IMG/VR virus record: IMGVR_UViG_3300031576_000635
Location: 1 to 28,922 of that record
Direction: 5' to 3' (one strand)
From: a virus
Length of the DNA stretch: 28,922 nucleotides
Shown in pieces: positions 28,833 to 28,922 of the stretch (position 1 is the first letter of the stretch; every line of letters begins with the position of its first letter). The notes under the pieces were generated by a model, which was not told where the DNA came from, searched no databases, and saw nothing but the letters and a program-made list of their open reading frames with translations. Position numbers and translations under genes: made by a program.

Positions 28833-28922
28833 ATGAATAAAATGCCAACATTATATTACACCCCTCCCCCAGACGAAGCCTTCGATGAAATGCGAAAGGC
28901 GTGTATTGAAGTCTGGGGTCAA
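28833..28922 (+). CDS. Small phage protein, N-terminal part (runs off the window)
   Basis: 30 codons visible: M-N-K-M-P-T-L-Y-Y-T-P-P-P-D-E-A-F-D-E-M, then R-K-A-C-I-E-V-W-G-Q, still open at the right edge. The P-P-P-D-E-A-F-D-E-M-R-x-x-x-I-E-x-W pattern recalls small uncharacterised phage proteins. It starts 9 bases after the previous gene. It is too partial to classify. Confidence 0.5.
   Translation, partial: MNKMPTLYYTPPPDEAFDEMRKACIEVWGQ

Noticed and set aside
1-28922. CRISPR array, IS element or integrase/attachment site
   Set aside because: No regularly spaced repeats, transposase or recombinase frames, or paired att-like repeats were seen in the window.

Overview
The window is a contiguous stretch of a tailed (Caudoviricetes-type) phage or provirus genome, probably of short-tailed (podovirus-like) architecture. 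It is AT-rich, uses the standard bacterial code (TGA, TAA and TAG all end genes), and carries sigma70-like promoters and intrinsic terminators, so the host is bacterial. The host cannot be named from the sequence. Almost no gene has a Shine-Dalgarno sequence; starts sit behind A/T-rich leaders such as AAATTAAATATG. This suggests a host that initiates translation largely without Shine-Dalgarno pairing. No tRNA, rRNA, CRISPR array, integrase, lysin or polymerase is visible.

Minus-strand arm (1-20376): a virion-assembly block read right to left. The order is small terminase, large terminase, an HNH endonuclease coupled to it, portal, a small helical protein, a likely scaffold, three small proteins, a terminator and structured non-coding stretch, a decoration-like protein, the major capsid protein, a beta-helix protein, small virion proteins, a long coiled coil, fibre and lectin-like proteins, a membrane-anchored Excalibur protein, a promoter, a head-tail adaptor with an inserted beta domain, and a large tail/DNA-stabilisation-like protein. 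Two paralogous NUMOD3-HNH endonucleases are wedged flush between the tail genes, and one has lost a zinc-ligand cysteine. A last structural gene runs off the left edge.

Divergent control region (20377-21187): no convincing gene. It holds back-to-back promoters for the two arms, a perfect DnaA box, ACATATGT palindromes and a 12-bp direct repeat upstream of the terminase genes.

Plus-strand arm (21188-28922): a likely early region of many small genes, mostly of unknown function. It includes several tiny membrane proteins, zinc-ribbon proteins, a ribbon-helix-helix-like protein and a HerA/DUF87-type ATPase preceded by two small membrane peptides. The arm is cut into cassettes by intergenic modules of matching design: hairpin, terminator, A/C-rich tract, a conserved 20-bp element around an ATG, then further hairpins.

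The most unusual signal is a recurring stem-loop, found four times, whose stems differ while the loop keeps CAGTCGCT. It partly co-locates with DnaA boxes. A second recurring word, CACTAGCA, sits in a terminator loop, and its complement sits in gene leaders. These may be parts of a replication or RNA-control system, but that is inference.
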